From positions 5,827,001 through 5,891,000 of the forward strand of contig NZ_CP109067.1 in assembly GCF_035917335.1 (NCBI RefSeq): a DNA stretch of 64,000 nt. Reading direction: 5' to 3'. Both the position numbers and the translations under genes were made by a program. Below, piece by piece: positions 34,511 to 42,679 of this stretch (positions are counted from its first letter, which is position 1; each line of letters opens with the position of its first letter). The stretch comes from Micromonospora sp. NBC_01813 (GTDB taxonomy: Bacteria > Actinomycetota > Actinomycetes > Mycobacteriales > Micromonosporaceae). The notes beneath the pieces were generated by a model. That model was not told where the DNA came from and did no database searches. It saw nothing but the letters and a program-made list of their open reading frames with translations.

Positions 34511-35788
34511 GTGGGCCGATCTATCGTGACTTCCTTCAGGTCTTCACAGCCGACTCTGGAGGCTCCGCTGTACGTCAACGAGGCGTTCCGTGGGTACTAC
34601 AACAAGCTTGGTCGGGCGCGGCTGCGTGGCGTGGTCCGCAACCCCGCCATTCCCGCTGACCTGTTGCGACAGCTTGTCGACACACACTTCGAGGAGATCC
34701 GCGTCTACCTGTCGCTCCGGCAGGACTGGACCGACGAGCAGTTCGGAGCGTTGGCCGCTCATCCCGACTGTGCGGTGCGTGAGCTCCTGGCCCAGGCGCC
34801 CAACCTCACGCCAGAGTTGCGGGCCAGGCTGGTGGAGGATCCAGAGCCCAAGGTGCTGCGTGCGCTCGCGGTAGGGCCGGAGTGGCTCTTCTCCTGGCCG
34901 TGGGAGCCGCCGCCGTCGGTGCTGCCGGCCTGGGCGTACGAGCGACTGCTCGAACGGCGCCCGAACCTGAAACCGTTCCTGATCGACTGCCCGTGGCTGC
35001 CGCCGGACCTCCAGAGTCGGCTGACGGCGGACGTCCAGAGTCAGTTGTCGTCGGCCGGGTCGACGTCACCTCGGGTCGACGACGCTGGCGACCCCCAACT
35101 GCCCGCCGACCTCGTCGCCCGGCTGGCGGAGGATCCGTCGCCTGCGGTCCGGCTGACCGTGTCGATGCGCCCAGAGCTCAGCGAGGAGCAACGCGCAGCG
35201 ATCAACTATTACGTCGGACCTGACGACCGGATCCGGCCCGCGCGTTGGGCGATCGACACCCGCGACCCGCAGGTGCAGCGCCGCTGTGCCTTCTCGGCGC
35301 ACATCGGGCTCCGCCGCAGCGTCGCCTGCAACCAGCACCTGACGCCCGAACTGGTCGCGGTGCTTGCCGACGACGACGACTTTGCCGTCCGGCTCCTGCT
35401 GTGCGAACACCAACCGGACCTGGCCTCCGAGACAGTGCTGCGAACCTATCTGGAGGCCACGACGATCAACCGGGGCAAGCTGCTGAGCCACCCCAGCTTG
35501 CGGCGCGTCGGACTGGCCCGACTGGCGGACTCGCCGGACCCGCAGGCCCGAGCCTTGGCGGTCCTCGACCCCGAGGCAGCGCCGCAGCTGATCGACCAGC
35601 TGAGCAACGACCCGCACCCGATGGTGCGCGGGTGGATGGCCAGTGACCCACGTTTGTCAGCCGGTCGGCTGCTTGAGCTGTTCGAGGATCCTGCCACGAC
35701 GGAAGCGGCGGCAGCCAACCCGTGCTTACCAGCGCCGGTCATGCACGCTGTCCTCGCCGAGGCGACCGGAGGCCTTGAAGCCCAGTAA
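34511..35788 (+). CDS. HEAT/LRV-like repeat protein
   Basis: This roughly 425-residue protein is built from short helical repeats with the recurring form (hhh)-DP-(hhh)-VR-(hh)-L: for example LVEDPEPKVLRALAV, LAEDPSPAVRLTVSM, LADSPDPQARALAVL, LSNDPHPMVRGWMAS. This resembles leucine-rich-variant/HEAT-like repeats that act as protein scaffolds. Binding partner unknown. The start is uncertain: GTG 34511 is taken because an AGGG lies upstream; GTG 34526 is possible; an earlier frame runs into the terminator hairpin. Confidence 0.75.
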   Translation: MGRSIVTSFRSSQPTLEAPLYVNEAFRGYYNKLGRARLRGVVRNPAIPADLLRQLVDTHFEEIRVYLSLRQDWTDEQFGALAAHPDCAVRELLAQAPNLTPELRARLVEDPEPKVLRALAVGPEWLFSWPWEPPPSVLPAWAYERLLERRPNLKPFLIDCPWLPPDLQSRLTADVQSQLSSAGSTSPRVDDAGDPQLPADLVARLAEDPSPAVRLTVSMRPELSEEQRAAINYYVGPDDRIRPARWAIDTRDPQVQRRCAFSAHIGLRRSVACNQHLTPELVAVLADDDDFAVRLLLCEHQPDLASETVLRTYLEATTINRGKLLSHPSLRRVGLARLADSPDPQARALAVLDPEAAPQLIDQLSNDPHPMVRGWMASDPRLSAGRLLELFEDPATTEAAAANPCLPAPVMHAVLAEATGGLEAQ

Positions 35789-35831
35789 CGGGGGAGCGGG
35801 TTCGGATCCGGTCGACGCTCCCGGCAAGCGA

Positions 35832-37331
35832 CTATCGCGGCTGCTCCGGGGCGGCGGGTACGGTGAACCAGACGGTGGTGCCGGCGCCCGCGGCGGTGTC
35901 GACGCCGACCTCGCCGCCGAGTGCGCGGACCGTGCCGGCCACGATCGCCAACCCGAGCCCACTGCCCGCCGCGTCGTCGGCGCCGGCAACCGGACCGCCG
36001 GGCCCGGCCCGGTAGAAGCGGTCGAAGATCCGCTCGGCGGCCTCCGGTGCCAGGCCGGGGCCGGTGTCCGACACCGCCACCCGGACCAGGTCGACGCCAG
36101 CGCGCACCGACCCCTCCGTACGCACCGACACCTCGGCGCTCGCCTCGATCGGCGTGTGCGCCCGTACGTTGGCCAGCAGGTTCGCCAGTACCTGACGCAG
36201 CGCGTCGGTGTCGCCGGAGACCTGCAGATGTGGCGGCGAGTCCAGCGCGATCACCCGGTGCGGCTCGACGGCGAGTGCGTCGGCGACCGCGTCGCGGGCC
36301 AGCACCGCGATGTCGACCGGCTCGCTGCGCAGCTGCGGCTCGGCGTCCAGCCTGGCCAGGAAGAGCAGGTCGACGACCATCTTCGACATCCGGGTCGCCT
36401 CGTCGTCGAGTCGGCGCAGCACGTCGGGTCGGCGGCGTTCGTCGACCATGCCGGCACGCAGCAGTTGGGTGTAGCCGCGGATCGCGGTCAGCGGGGTGCG
36501 CAGTTCGTGTGAGGCGTCGGCGACGAAGGACCGCATCCGCTCCTCGGACCGCTCCCGGGCGGCCAACGCGGTGTGGATCCGGTCCAGCATGCCGTTGACC
36601 GCGAGGGTGAGCCGGCCCGCTTCGGTACGGCGTACCCGGCGGGGGTCGTCGGCGACCGGCACGCGGCGGTCGAGCTGCCCGCCGGCGATGGCGTCGGCGG
36701 TCCGCGCGATGTCGTCCAACGGCCGCAGCCGGGCCACGATCAACATCCGGGCCAGAAACGCCAGCAGTACGGCGACCGCAGCCGAGACCAGCGCCTCGAT
36801 GCCGAGCAGCCGGGCCACGGTCTCCCGGACCGGTGCCAGCGGCAACGCCAGCAGGACGGTGGCCGGACTGGCGTCGATCGTCACCACCCGGTAGGTGCCT
36901 TCCGTCGTGGTGACGGTGGTCAGTGGCGACCGACCGCCGGGCGGCGGCGCCGGGGCGGTGTCGAGCAGCGGGGCGGCCGGCACCGGTGTGGTGGAGACGA
37001 GCCGGGTCAGCTCGCCGTCACCGGTGCGGATCTCGACCAGGAACTCGGTGGGGCCGATCACCGCGCGTACCGCCTGGTCGCGGTCACCGAGGGGGTCCCG
37101 CTCGCCGAGGCGGGCGATCTGGCGGCTGCCGCCGCCGACCAGCGCGGCGGCGGCCGAAAGCTGGTCGTCGGTGCGGTCCATCAGCTGCTGGCGCAGCGCG
37201 ACCGCGCTGACCAGACCGGTGACCAGCAACGCGACGCAGGTGAGGGCGACGGTGGCGGCGATCAGCGATCGGCGCAGCGACCAGCGCGGGGCATGGGAGG
37301 TGCGGTGCGGGTCGTGGGCGGGCGCGGTCAA
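35832..37331 (-). CDS. Two-component sensor histidine kinase
   Basis: This 499-residue kinase has a first transmembrane helix (about residues 20-45), an extracytoplasmic loop of about 130 residues, and a second helix (VSAAVAVLLAFLARMLIVA, about 185-203). A HAMP linker (LRPLDDIARTADAIAGG), the HisKA box SHELRTPLTAIRGYTQ with His near 275 and a HATPase (NLLANVRAHTP, DTGPGLAPE) follow. It lies 4 bp after the response regulator gene, so they form a cognate pair. The signal is unknown. Confidence 0.95.
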   Translation of the reverse strand: MTAPAHDPHRTSHAPRWSLRRSLIAATVALTCVALLVTGLVSAVALRQQLMDRTDDQLSAAAALVGGGSRQIARLGERDPLGDRDQAVRAVIGPTEFLVEIRTGDGELTRLVSTTPVPAAPLLDTAPAPPPGGRSPLTTVTTTEGTYRVVTIDASPATVLLALPLAPVRETVARLLGIEALVSAAVAVLLAFLARMLIVARLRPLDDIARTADAIAGGQLDRRVPVADDPRRVRRTEAGRLTLAVNGMLDRIHTALAARERSEERMRSFVADASHELRTPLTAIRGYTQLLRAGMVDERRRPDVLRRLDDEATRMSKMVVDLLFLARLDAEPQLRSEPVDIAVLARDAVADALAVEPHRVIALDSPPHLQVSGDTDALRQVLANLLANVRAHTPIEASAEVSVRTEGSVRAGVDLVRVAVSDTGPGLAPEAAERIFDRFYRAGPGGPVAGADDAAGSGLGLAIVAGTVRALGGEVGVDTAAGAGTTVWFTVPAAPEQPR

Positions 37332-37335
37332 TTTC

Positions 37336-38040
37336 TCACCCCCGGGCGGTACGCAGTGCGTACCCGAAGCCGCGGTGGGTGACGATCAGTGGCTCGCCGA
37401 GCGGGTCGAGCTTGCGCCGCAGGTAGCCGATGTAGGTGTCGACCACGTTCGACTCGCCGCCGAAGTCGTAGCTCCACACCGCCTCCAGGATCTGGGTGCG
37501 CGACAGTACCCGGCCGGCGTTGAGCATCAGGTATCGCAGCAGTTTGAACTCGGTCGGCGACAGTCGCAGCGGGGTGCCGGCCCGTTGCACCAGCAGGGTC
37601 TCCTCGTCCAGTTCCAGGTCGGCGTAGCGCAGCACCGCCCCGGTGTCGTTGTCGGGTCGACCGGCGGCACCGACCCGGCGGAGCACCGCCCGGACCCGGG
37701 CCAGCAGCTCCTCGACGGCGAACGGCTTGGTCAGGTAGTCGTCGCCGCCGAGGGTGAGCCCGGAGACGAGGTCGCGGCGGGCGTCGCGGGCGGTCAGGAA
37801 GACGATGCCGAACCGGTGCCCGTCGGCGCGCAGTCGCCGGCACAGGTCGAATCCGTCGCCGTCGGGCAGCATCACGTCGAGGATGACCAGGTCCGGCTTT
37901 GCCGCTTCGGCCAACTGCCGGGCCTGCGCGACGGTGCCGGCGGAGTCGACGGTGAAACCGTGGAAGGTGAGCACGGTGACCAGCATGTCGACGATGTTCG
38001 GCTGGTCGTCGACGACCAGGATCCGCTCCGAGCTGCCCAT
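37336..38040 (-). CDS. OmpR-family response regulator
   Basis: This 234-residue regulator has a receiver domain (ILVVDDQPN acidic pocket, phospho-acceptor Asp55 in VILDVMLPDGDGF, Lys in LTKPFAVEELLARV). A C-terminal winged helix of OmpR/PhoB type follows (LSPTEFKLLRYLMLNAGRVLSR, then VDTYIGYLRRKLD). It is co-transcribed with the histidine kinase downstream. Confidence 0.95.
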   Translation of the reverse strand: MGSSERILVVDDQPNIVDMLVTVLTFHGFTVDSAGTVAQARQLAEAAKPDLVILDVMLPDGDGFDLCRRLRADGHRFGIVFLTARDARRDLVSGLTLGGDDYLTKPFAVEELLARVRAVLRRVGAAGRPDNDTGAVLRYADLELDEETLLVQRAGTPLRLSPTEFKLLRYLMLNAGRVLSRTQILEAVWSYDFGGESNVVDTYIGYLRRKLDPLGEPLIVTHRGFGYALRTARG

Positions 38041-38111
38041 GTCTGCCGATCAGACCACGCGAACATGGGAGTCGGATGAGAATCAGCTCGGTTCGCCCGA
38101 CCCTGTGTCGG

Positions 38112-38448
38112 TCACAGGCAGCACCAGCAGTAGAGGTGGTCGCCGGCGTCGCGGGCCCGCCGGGCGAGACCGGCGATCGCCTCGATGACCGGGACCAGCT
38201 GATCGGCGGGTAGCGGACCGTTGCGAGCGAACTCCTCGATCTGCCCCCACCGCGCCGACAACACCGAGACCTGACCGCCGCCGATGGTGGCGAGGGGAGT
38301 CCCGGGCGTCGTCGTCGACGCCCAACAGCCACGGGCCGTCCTCCTCAGGGCCCCAGAGCAGTTGGCTTTTCACCAAGCCGAGCTGCCAAGGAACGCCTCG
38401 GGCGAAGCCGACGAGGTTGCCGAGCGCGACGTCGCCCATGCCGCCCAT
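38112..38448 (-). pseudogene. Frameshifted small hypothetical gene
   Basis: From ATG 38448 one frame reads MGGMGDVALGNLVGFARGV to LLGVDDDARD. A different frame continues with TPLATIGGGQVSVLSARWG, EEFARNGPLPADQLVPVIEA and a stop at 38112. The joined product would be about 112 residues. The span (337 bp) is not a multiple of three, and both halves look coded. So a one-base indel (true mutation or sequencing error) near 38295 breaks a small protein of unknown function. Confidence 0.5.
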
Positions 38449-38532
38449 CGAAGCAACCGGGTGCGACAAACCCGCATTGCCGGCCGCACGGTCGTGGCAA
38501 CCGATCGCGGTACGCGGCGCGTCGACACCGGT

Positions 38533-39867
38533 ATGCGTTCGATGTCGATGATCGTGCGGCGCTGGCGGTTGGTGGCCGCGTCCGCCGCGGTTCTGCTGCT
38601 GCTCGGCGGTGCCGTGCTGGTGGCGGGCACCGCGCCGGCGGCGGGTGCCGTCGAGGCGCTGCCGGACCGGGTGGTCACCCCGCCGCTGGGCACGCTGCGG
38701 ATCACCGACCCGTTCCCGATCGGCGCGGCGGCGGTCGCGGTCAGCGGGTTCGGTGGCAACGACCCCGACAGCATCGCCGTGGTCGACGCCGAGACGGGTC
38801 GCTACCGGGCGCACCGGGTCGGCCCGAGCGCGCCGGTCGGTGAGGTGGTGCTGCTCTCCCCGGACGGCACCCGGCTGGCCCACCAGGGCAACAACGCCTT
38901 GGGGCAGAGCTTTGTCGAGGTCGTCGACCTCGGTGACCGGTCGGTGGACCGGGTCGGGCCGGGTGACACCGACAGCGTCTGGACCCGGCCGCTGGCCTGG
39001 TCACCGGATGGCAGCCAGCTGGTGCTGGCGGACGCGGTGCCGCAGACGCCGGAGCGGTCGGCGTACTCGAAGGTCGTCAGTTTGGTCGACGTGGCCAGCG
39101 GGTCGGTGCGCACGCTGGCCACCGCCGACGACGCCACCCCGCTCGTCACCGGGTACGCGGTCGCCTTCACCGCCGACGGCCGGCGCCTGGCGTTGCAGCT
39201 CGGCACCGAGCTGACCATCGTGGATCTGGCGACGGATGAGCGGCGGACTCTCACTCTGCCGGCCAATCGGACCTTGGCCGGCAAGGGTGCCTGGCAGCCG
39301 GACGGGCGCACGTTGACGCTGGCCGAGCGCGACGGTGACGACTGGCGGCTGGTCAGCGTCGACCCGGCCACCGGCTCCGAGGCACCCGGCCCGCCGTTGC
39401 CCACCGTCGAGGAGGTGCTGGCGGTGCGGCTGCTGGGCTGGCAGCCGGACGGCGCCGCCCTGGTGGTCGCCTACCAGCCGAGGCCAAAGGGCATGGGTTC
39501 CGGTTGGTCGCTGGACCAGCGGATCCACTACGGACACGTCGGCGGCGTACAGCTGGTGTCGTTGCTGCCCGGAGCCGGCAGCCCGACGGTACGGGTGACG
39601 ATGGCCGACGGTATCCGGGCGGTCGACGTGGCCGACCGGGCGGTCGCCAGCGGGGTGATCCGGCCGGCGGGGGAGCCGTCGCGCTGGCCCGGGCCCCGGG
39701 TCTGGCTGTGGTTGGTGGTCGGGGTGGTGGCCAGCCTGTTGCTGGCGGCTGTCGGCTGGCCGAGACGCACGCTGCGTCGGCGGCCGGACACGGAACAACA
39801 TGTCACGCAGCTTCCTGCGGCTGTTGGCCGAGGCCAGGTCCCCGCAGACTTTGGGTATGGCCGATGA
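38533..39867 (+). CDS. Membrane-anchored TolB-like beta-propeller protein
   Basis: This 444-residue protein has an N-terminal signal/anchor (RRWRLVAASAAVLLLLGGAVLV), several WD40/TolB-like blades (AWSPDGSQLVLAD, AFTADGRRLALQLG, WQPDGRTLTLAERDG, GWQPDGAALVVAY) and a C-terminal transmembrane helix (VWLWLVVGVVASLLLAAVGW) with an Arg-rich tail. The propeller should face outside. Function unknown. ATG 38533 is taken; ATG 38542 is an alternative. Confidence 0.82.
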   Translation: MRSMSMIVRRWRLVAASAAVLLLLGGAVLVAGTAPAAGAVEALPDRVVTPPLGTLRITDPFPIGAAAVAVSGFGGNDPDSIAVVDAETGRYRAHRVGPSAPVGEVVLLSPDGTRLAHQGNNALGQSFVEVVDLGDRSVDRVGPGDTDSVWTRPLAWSPDGSQLVLADAVPQTPERSAYSKVVSLVDVASGSVRTLATADDATPLVTGYAVAFTADGRRLALQLGTELTIVDLATDERRTLTLPANRTLAGKGAWQPDGRTLTLAERDGDDWRLVSVDPATGSEAPGPPLPTVEEVLAVRLLGWQPDGAALVVAYQPRPKGMGSGWSLDQRIHYGHVGGVQLVSLLPGAGSPTVRVTMADGIRAVDVADRAVASGVIRPAGEPSRWPGPRVWLWLVVGVVASLLLAAVGWPRRTLRRRPDTEQHVTQLPAAVGRGQVPADFGYGR

Positions 39868-39949
39868 ACCGACCGGCACACCGATCGACACCGAAAGGGG
39901 GAGTGAGATGCGGATCCTCTACGGCGGAAACTCCACAGCCTGGGACTGA
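39857..39949 (+). CDS. Very short ORF with strong internal ribosome binding site
   Basis: A 30-codon frame starts at ATG 39857 (overlapping the propeller gene's end). Inside it, ATG 39908 is preceded by AAGGGGGAG at ideal spacing and would make a 13-residue peptide, MRILYGGNSTAWD, stopping at 39949. No gene on the same strand follows for about 1.2 kb, so the strong ribosome binding site has no other obvious client. It borders the RiPP cluster. Coding status is unproven. Confidence 0.35.
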   Translation: MADEPTGTPIDTERGSEMRILYGGNSTAWD

Positions 39950-39965
39950 CCCCGGCCGGCCGTCC

Positions 39966-41006
39966 TCACCCCGCTTCGGTGAGGTCGTCCAGTAGTCCGC
40001 GCTGCCGCGCGAGCACTCCGGCCTGAAACCGGCTCTCGGCACCCAGGTCGTGCATGATCTCGGCGATGTGCCGTCGGCAGGTGCGCACCGAGATGCTCAA
40101 CTTGCGCGCGATGTACTCGTCTTTGCGACCGGCGGCCAGCAGATGCAGCAGGGCCCGTTTGAGGTCGTCGCCGGCCACTCCGTAGCCACCGTTCGGCGTG
40201 GCCTCGTCATCGAAGGGCAGCGCCGAGGCCCAGATCTGCTCCAGCGAGCGGTAGAGGTAGTCGACCACGGAAGGCTCCCGCAGCACGACCGCACCGCTGG
40301 CGAGCATGTTCGGAATGACCGCGGTCTCGCGGTCGAAGATGATTATCCGGTCGATGACCTCTTCTCGGGTGCGCACCTCGCAGCCGGCATCGACGAGCTC
40401 TTTGAGGAAATGGCGCATCCGCGGATGGACCCGCACCGGATGTTGGTGGACTGTTCTTATTCGAATCCCGCGTTGCAGCATCTCGAGGTCCTTCGGCAGG
40501 GACTCCTCGATGGCGCGGTCCGACAGCACTCCCGGGTGTGCGCTGAAGACCTCGACGGAGCATCGTCGGGCTATCCCGGCGAGGGTGACGCGTACCCGGT
40601 CGACCTCGTCGACGATGTCGATGGCCTCCCGCTGGTTCCGGGCGTGGCGGGTGTTGAAGTAGATGGGGTTGAAGGCCGACAGGGTCGCCTCGAGGGTCTC
40701 CATGCGACGCTGGCGCTGGCGTACCTCGAACTCCAGGGGGGCGATGAGTTCCGCGACGGCCGACTCCGGACTGCTCGGCACCAGCACGTCGGGCTCTTCG
40801 GGTGCGTGCCGTAGCAGCCGCAGGTTCAGCAACGAGGCCAGGGCTTCGGCGAGCTCCTCGGCGGACTGTCCAAGGGCGGCTGTCGCGTCCGCCAACGCTT
40901 CGCGGGACACCTGTCCCCGGCGCAGAATCCATTGGTAGAGATTGGCCGCTTCGGCAGTGATTGTGCCCTCTGGTCGGTTGCCCTGTTGGTGGTCCTGCGC
41001 ACTCAC
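39966..41006 (-). CDS. LuxR-type helix-turn-helix regulator (TrmB-like N-terminus), cluster-associated
   Basis: This 346-residue regulator begins with a TrmB/MarR-like winged helix (NLYQWILRRGQVSREALADATAALG, about 22-46). A coiled linker (EVRQRQRRMETLEATL) and a phospholipase-D-like effector region (IDRIIIFDRETAVIPN) come next. It ends in a LuxR-type helix-turn-helix (RKDEYIARKLSISVRTCRRHIAEIM). Proteins of this type are frequent pathway regulators next to thiopeptide, lanthipeptide and other RiPP clusters in actinomycetes. It is divergent from the M20 gene and the cluster core, and likely controls that shared 234-bp region. Confidence 0.85.
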   Translation of the reverse strand: MSAQDHQQGNRPEGTITAEAANLYQWILRRGQVSREALADATAALGQSAEELAEALASLLNLRLLRHAPEEPDVLVPSSPESAVAELIAPLEFEVRQRQRRMETLEATLSAFNPIYFNTRHARNQREAIDIVDEVDRVRVTLAGIARRCSVEVFSAHPGVLSDRAIEESLPKDLEMLQRGIRIRTVHQHPVRVHPRMRHFLKELVDAGCEVRTREEVIDRIIIFDRETAVIPNMLASGAVVLREPSVVDYLYRSLEQIWASALPFDDEATPNGGYGVAGDDLKRALLHLLAAGRKDEYIARKLSISVRTCRRHIAEIMHDLGAESRFQAGVLARQRGLLDDLTEAG

Positions 41007-41240
41007 CGGGTCACCTCATCACCCTGACTGACAGCTCAGCGCAACGAAATGCCCGAAAAGCACCAGTCGCCATGCGGTGACACAGGACCCGACCGACCGA
41101 TGTGTTTCCACGCACCCCCGATGCCCTGACTCACGTAGGGAGATCTTAGCCGTACGGGAAGGGCTGCGGTTGCGTTCCATCGGCGGCTTCTGGGGAAATG
41201 GCCAGCCAATTCGAGTTTAGTGCATAAAAAGGACTTCTGG
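41007..41240. promoter_or_regulatory. Divergent control region at the cluster's left end
   Basis: This 234-bp stretch separates the LuxR-type regulator from the M20 hydrolase and must contain promoters for both directions. AAAAAGGA (41226-41233) is the ribosome binding site of the plus-strand gene. No operator was clearly recognised. Confidence 0.45.
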
Positions 41241-42503
41241 ATGAAATCAGTCCCTGAGATCGCGTCCGACGTGCGCACGGTCCTGCGGGAGGCGGCCGCC
41301 TTCTATATCGATATACATGCCCATCCTGAGCTATCGGGCGCCGAAGCGCGCACAGCGGACAAGCTCGCCGGGCGACTGCGCCGCGACGGATTCCAGGTGT
41401 CCTCGAAGGTCGGCGGCCACGGCGTCGTCGGAGTCCTGCGCAACGGCCCCGGCCCGACCGTCCTGCTCCGCGCCGAACTCGACGCGCTGCCGGTCGAGGA
41501 GGAGACCGGCCTGCCGTACGCGAGCCGTCAGGTGGCGACCAGCGCCGGCGGGCGGACGGTGCCGGTGATGCATGCCTGCGGGCATGACCTGCACCTCGCC
41601 TGCCTGGCCGGGGCCGCCGCCCAACTGGCTGCCGACCGCGAGCAGTGGAGCGGGACCCTCGCCGTCGTCGGGCAACCGGCGGAGGAGACCCTGGAGGGGG
41701 CGCACGCCATGCTGGCGGCGGGCCTGTACGACCGGACCGGACGACCCGACGTCGTCCTCGCCCAGCACACCGCCCCCTTCCCGGCGGGCATGCTGGCGTA
41801 CGCCGCCGGACCGGTGCTGGCCGGCAGTGTGTCCCTTGAGGTCACGATCCTCGGCCGGGGCGGCCACGCGGCGACCCCGCACCTCACCGTCGACCCGGTG
41901 GTCATCGCCGCGGCCGTCGTGCTCCGCCTGCAGACGGTCGTGTCCCGAGAGGTCGACCCGGCCGAACAGGTGGTGCTCACCGTCGGCTCGCTGCGGGCCG
42001 GCGAGACCGGCAACGTCATCCCCGGTGAAGCCGTCATCGGTCTGACGGTGCGCGCGTACGCCACCGCCACCCTGGACCGCGTCGTCGCCGCGGTCACCCG
42101 CATCGTCCGAGCCGAGTGCGCTGCGTCCGGCGCGGATCGTGACCCGCGAATCCGGGTGGTCTCCTCCTCGCCGGTGAACCTGCCGACGGCCGAGGCGACC
42201 GCCGTGGTGCGCGCGGCGCACGAGACCCACTTCGGCGCCGCGCGGATCGCCTCCTGGCCCCCCGCCATGGCCACCGAGGACTTCCCGCTCTTCGGTGACG
42301 CGGGCATCGACGTACACGGCCAGCCCGGCATATCGACGGTCTACTGGCTGCTGGGCGTGGCAAGCCCTCGTCAGTGGTCGACGGCCGCGACGGTCCCGGT
42401 GCCCGCCAACCACTCTTCCGCATTCGCCCCGCATGTGGCACTGGCCCTGCCGACCGGCATCTCGGCGATGACGCTCGCCGCGCTCGCCCACCTGCAGCGG
42501 TGA
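41241..42503 (+). CDS. M20-family amidohydrolase/peptidase, cluster-associated
   Basis: This 420-residue enzyme resembles M20D amidohydrolases (hippurate hydrolase/IAA-amino-acid hydrolase group): HAHPELSGAE, the metal-binding MHACGHDLHLA, PAEETLEGA, GRGGHAATPH and AMATEDFPLF. The family hydrolyses N-acyl or small peptide bonds with a two-metal centre. Within this cluster it could trim leader fragments or remove a blocking group, but it might also be a neighbour with separate duty. ATG 41241 is chosen because AAAAAGGA lies 7 nt before it. Confidence 0.85.
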   Translation: MKSVPEIASDVRTVLREAAAFYIDIHAHPELSGAEARTADKLAGRLRRDGFQVSSKVGGHGVVGVLRNGPGPTVLLRAELDALPVEEETGLPYASRQVATSAGGRTVPVMHACGHDLHLACLAGAAAQLAADREQWSGTLAVVGQPAEETLEGAHAMLAAGLYDRTGRPDVVLAQHTAPFPAGMLAYAAGPVLAGSVSLEVTILGRGGHAATPHLTVDPVVIAAAVVLRLQTVVSREVDPAEQVVLTVGSLRAGETGNVIPGEAVIGLTVRAYATATLDRVVAAVTRIVRAECAASGADRDPRIRVVSSSPVNLPTAEATAVVRAAHETHFGAARIASWPPAMATEDFPLFGDAGIDVHGQPGISTVYWLLGVASPRQWSTAATVPVPANHSSAFAPHVALALPTGISAMTLAALAHLQR

Positions 42504-42679
42504 CCGCGGATGAAAGCTGCCATGCAGCTTCTTGCCGCCGGGTCACTTCTTGACCCTACCAATGGGCATTGACAGACTTTACGACAAGCGCCATCGAGCG
42601 AAGTGCTAATCCCCAAAAGGGGAGCACGATCGAAATCAACCCGCATGAGTCGTCGTCACATAATGGGGGGAGAAACGGT
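42504..42679. promoter_or_regulatory. Intergenic region before the SARP gene
   Basis: This 176-bp gap is moderately A/T-rich and includes the GGGGGGAG ribosome binding site (42665-42672) of the regulator. A promoter for the regulatory gene is expected here. Nothing else was recognised. Confidence 0.4.
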
